Below, piece by piece: positions 29,568 through 31,510 of a stretch of 31,510 nt of DNA. The first letter of the stretch is position 1. Every line of letters starts with the position of its first letter. The translations under genes were made by a program, and so were the position numbers. A model generated the notes under the pieces. The model ran no database searches. It saw nothing but the letters and a program-made list of their open reading frames with translations, and was not told the origin of the DNA. This DNA is from TWA4 sp051879195 (lineage in GTDB: Bacteria > Bacillota > Clostridia > Lachnospirales > Lachnospiraceae): assembly GCA_051879195.1 (NCBI GenBank), contig JBJELO010000244.1, forward strand, positions 1 to 31,510, in the 5' to 3' direction.

Positions 29568-31510
29568 CTACTCTTCCCTCTCCGGTTCCAGCAGGGTCAG
29601 CAGATACCGGCTGCTGCTTTTCTTCACCGCAGCCATATATATCCATTCTATCACAGCAAGAAGCAGAATCATAGCTGCAGAAATCCACATCAGCTGTGTA
29701 GTTTTTCCTCGAAGAGCTGAAGAGAGCAGAACGGTAAACAGTGCCCGGACGCCGAACACACTGCTGATAGCAGCTACAGCGGTGGGAATGCCGAAATACC
29801 AGTTGATCTGCTTTCCGGCCGACCGGCACAGCGTCTCATATGTGGCTCCCAGCCGTACCAGCGTGCGGTACCGTTTCCCGGACTTCTGCTGCCCCATAAG
29901 GAACTGTACTCCGATAATCGTATTGGCAATAATCAGGAAAATCACCGCGAGATAAATGGTAATATAGCTGGCTGCCACCACGTAAAACAGCTGGCGCCCC
30001 ATGTTCTGCAGATAGCTTTCATAAATGATTCCCGCCTCGTCCAGTTCCTCATTGATCCGGGAAATGGCATTCAGCAGGCTGGTGCGCTCCGTCACCGACG
30101 GATCGAGAATTCCGTTCAGATACACACTGTAATCTCCCTGCGTAAAATAATCAAACACCTTATCCGAAAGAATCAGGGCAAAGGACAGGGTAATGGCACG
30201 ATCCGTTACTATGGATACCGTCTGTACCTTTCCTTTCAGATAAAAATCCTGTCCGTCCAGCTGTACTGCAGGCTTCGTTCCCAGAACCTGATTCATAGTC
30301 CCGGTCATTTCATCCGTTACAATATCCTGGTCCATATAGACACCGGCTTCATTTTCCTCCAGCTCCAGAAGCGGCAGACCGGCAGCTGATAATAATTCAT
30401 TATAACCGCTCAATGAAATCAGAGCAGGATAAGACATATAAGCAAGGTTGTTCTGCAGATTCTCCCGGCCTTCCGACTGAGGCAGCTGTTCCAGCGCATC
30501 CATCACAGAATCCATCTGCAGCGCATGCTCATAATCCTCCGTCGTCCGGATATGCCCCTGTCTGATTTCAAGCAGATGGGAAAACCGGGAATCGAGATGA
30601 TTCCGGGCCAGAGCATCCCTGAGATCACCGCTGTTTCCGTCTTCCTTAAAGGTATAATCCAGCACATGAGCTTCCGATTGTCCGTAATAACAGGCAATGG
30701 CCGCACCGGCTCCGAAGCAGCACAGCGCTGCCAGAATCAGAAGGGAGCTGACTGCCAGCGTACTGGAGCGGCGGATCACCGTTTCCTGAATCTGGCGGAA
30801 ATTGAAAACGGAAAGCTTTCCATGCATCTTCCCTCTCCCTGCAAACAGATTCATGACAAACCGCAGCCCCCAAAAGAGAAGCAGCGTACCTGCAACACCC
30901 AGAGTCAGGGTAAACGCCATCTTTTTGATGCTGAGCCATGCAATTCCCGTAATCGCTCTGTAATAGGCATTCCCCAGACACAGAATTCCCACAGGAAATG
31001 CCAGCGCATAGACTGCTGCGGGCAGCTGCCGTTTCGCCCCTTCCGGCGTGTCTGTCAGCAGAGAACCGATTTCCTGCCGGGCAATTCTGCCGCTCAGAAT
31101 CAGAAACGCCGCCAGTTTAATCAAAAGAAATCCCCCCGCTGTCCACAAAACCGCCTGAAAAGAAAAGGAGACCTGATGACCGATGATACCAAGTCCCACC
31201 ACTCTGGCCGTAATCAGGCTGATCAGTTCAGACAGCAGAACTGCTGCAGGAAGGCCGATCAGCAAAGCCGCCAGACTGGTGCTCAGATCCTCCGCCAGCA
31301 GCATGAAAAACAGACGTGACCGGCGCATGCCCATCATCAGATACACACCGAATTCATGCCGGCGCCGTTCCAGCTGAAATTTGCTGGCGTAATAAATCAG
31401 GAAAAACAGAATGCACAGTGTCAATCCGTAAAATGCCGGGATCACAAGCAGCAGCTTGTCAACCGCATCGCTCTCCATCTTTTTCAGGAAAAGCATCACG
31501 TCCTGATGGG
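29568..31510 (-). CDS. FtsX-like ABC transporter permease (BceB type), 5' end outside window
   Basis: About 646 residues are present; the frame stays open to the right edge, so the N-terminus, including the first membrane helix, is missing. The first FtsX-like block reads YYASKFQLERRRHEFGVYLMMGM, which is typical of BceB permeases. A large extracellular domain (roughly residues 265-510 of the visible part) separates it from the last block of three helices (starting around YVVAASYITIYLAVIF). Such permeases, with an ATPase usually encoded next to them, resist peptide antibiotics and signal to a BceS kinase. The ATPase gene is expected upstream, beyond the edge. An in-frame GTG/ATG near 31499 is internal, not the true start. 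Confidence 0.9.
   Translation of the reverse strand, partial: HQDVMLFLKKMESDAVDKLLLVIPAFYGLTLCILFFLIYYASKFQLERRRHEFGVYLMMGMRRSRLFFMLLAEDLSTSLAALLIGLPAAVLLSELISLITARVVGLGIIGHQVSFSFQAVLWTAGGFLLIKLAAFLILSGRIARQEIGSLLTDTPEGAKRQLPAAVYALAFPVGILCLGNAYYRAITGIAWLSIKKMAFTLTLGVAGTLLLFWGLRFVMNLFAGRGKMHGKLSVFNFRQIQETVIRRSSTLAVSSLLILAALCCFGAGAAIACYYGQSEAHVLDYTFKEDGNSGDLRDALARNHLDSRFSHLLEIRQGHIRTTEDYEHALQMDSVMDALEQLPQSEGRENLQNNLAYMSYPALISLSGYNELLSAAGLPLLELEENEAGVYMDQDIVTDEMTGTMNQVLGTKPAVQLDGQDFYLKGKVQTVSIVTDRAITLSFALILSDKVFDYFTQGDYSVYLNGILDPSVTERTSLLNAISRINEELDEAGIIYESYLQNMGRQLFYVVAASYITIYLAVIFLIIANTIIGVQFLMGQQKSGKRYRTLVRLGATYETLCRSAGKQINWYFGIPTAVAAISSVFGVRALFTVLLSSALRGKTTQLMWISAAMILLLAVIEWIYMAAVKKSSSRYLLTLLEPEREE

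Overview
The window looks like a chromosomal segment of an anaerobic, low-to-mid GC Gram-positive bacterium of the Clostridia, most likely a Lachnospiraceae gut commensal. The case rests on gene content (CUT1 sugar operon with an MsmX-type ATPase and a DUF624 protein, MecA-type lipoprotein PBP, DUF1836 protein, DegV, Bce-like module), strong AGGAGG ribosome sites, and many canonical promoters with 17-base spacers. No rRNA, tRNA, CRISPR array, integrase or transposase gene was seen. Most genes are on the minus strand.

Layout. 1-2640: the 5' part of a heavy-metal P-type ATPase gene (minus, cut by the left edge) diverges from a TetR regulator through two overlapping, face-to-face promoters. 2641-6630: the magnesium channel gene mgtE, with a roughly 390-base leader that holds a possible 34-residue ORF, and a MecA-like penicillin-binding lipoprotein. 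6790-14519: a sugar-import unit in the order binding lipoprotein, two permeases, DUF624 protein, MsmX-type ATPase, AraC regulator (all minus), with a divergent LacI regulator. 14635-16409: fluoride channel crcB and a duplicated CmpB-family membrane protein.

16410-17144 is a gene-free divergent region. It carries a 232-base near-perfect palindrome (16778-17009) and an apparent broken copy of its left arm just upstream. It is followed by an IMP dehydrogenase whose residues and numbering match, from memory, the Tritrichomonas foetus type rather than the usual bacterial GuaB type. 18834-21655: a divergent DnaJ-like protein with a His/Cys-rich linker, a DegV protein, and a DUF1836 protein whose promoter -10 box overlaps its first ATG. 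21685-24028: a TetR, ABC ATPase, ABC permease operon with a palindromic operator at the TetR start. 24121-27548: a GH42 beta-galactosidase and an AAA ATPase/DUF4143 protein. 27767-31510: a Bce-like permease (cut by the right edge), response regulator and histidine kinase.

The sugar operon is the main functional block. It is probably controlled by the divergent LacI protein at a dyad over the transcription start, with a second input from the AraC protein at its distal end. Hairpins after the binding-protein gene and after the second permease gene probably grade expression. I found no clear new multi-gene system. The observations most worth following are the giant palindrome, the DnaJ variant, the parasite-type IMP dehydrogenase, the mgtE leader ORF, the in-frame minisatellite in the metal pump, and the operator-like palindromes at degV and the second tetR.
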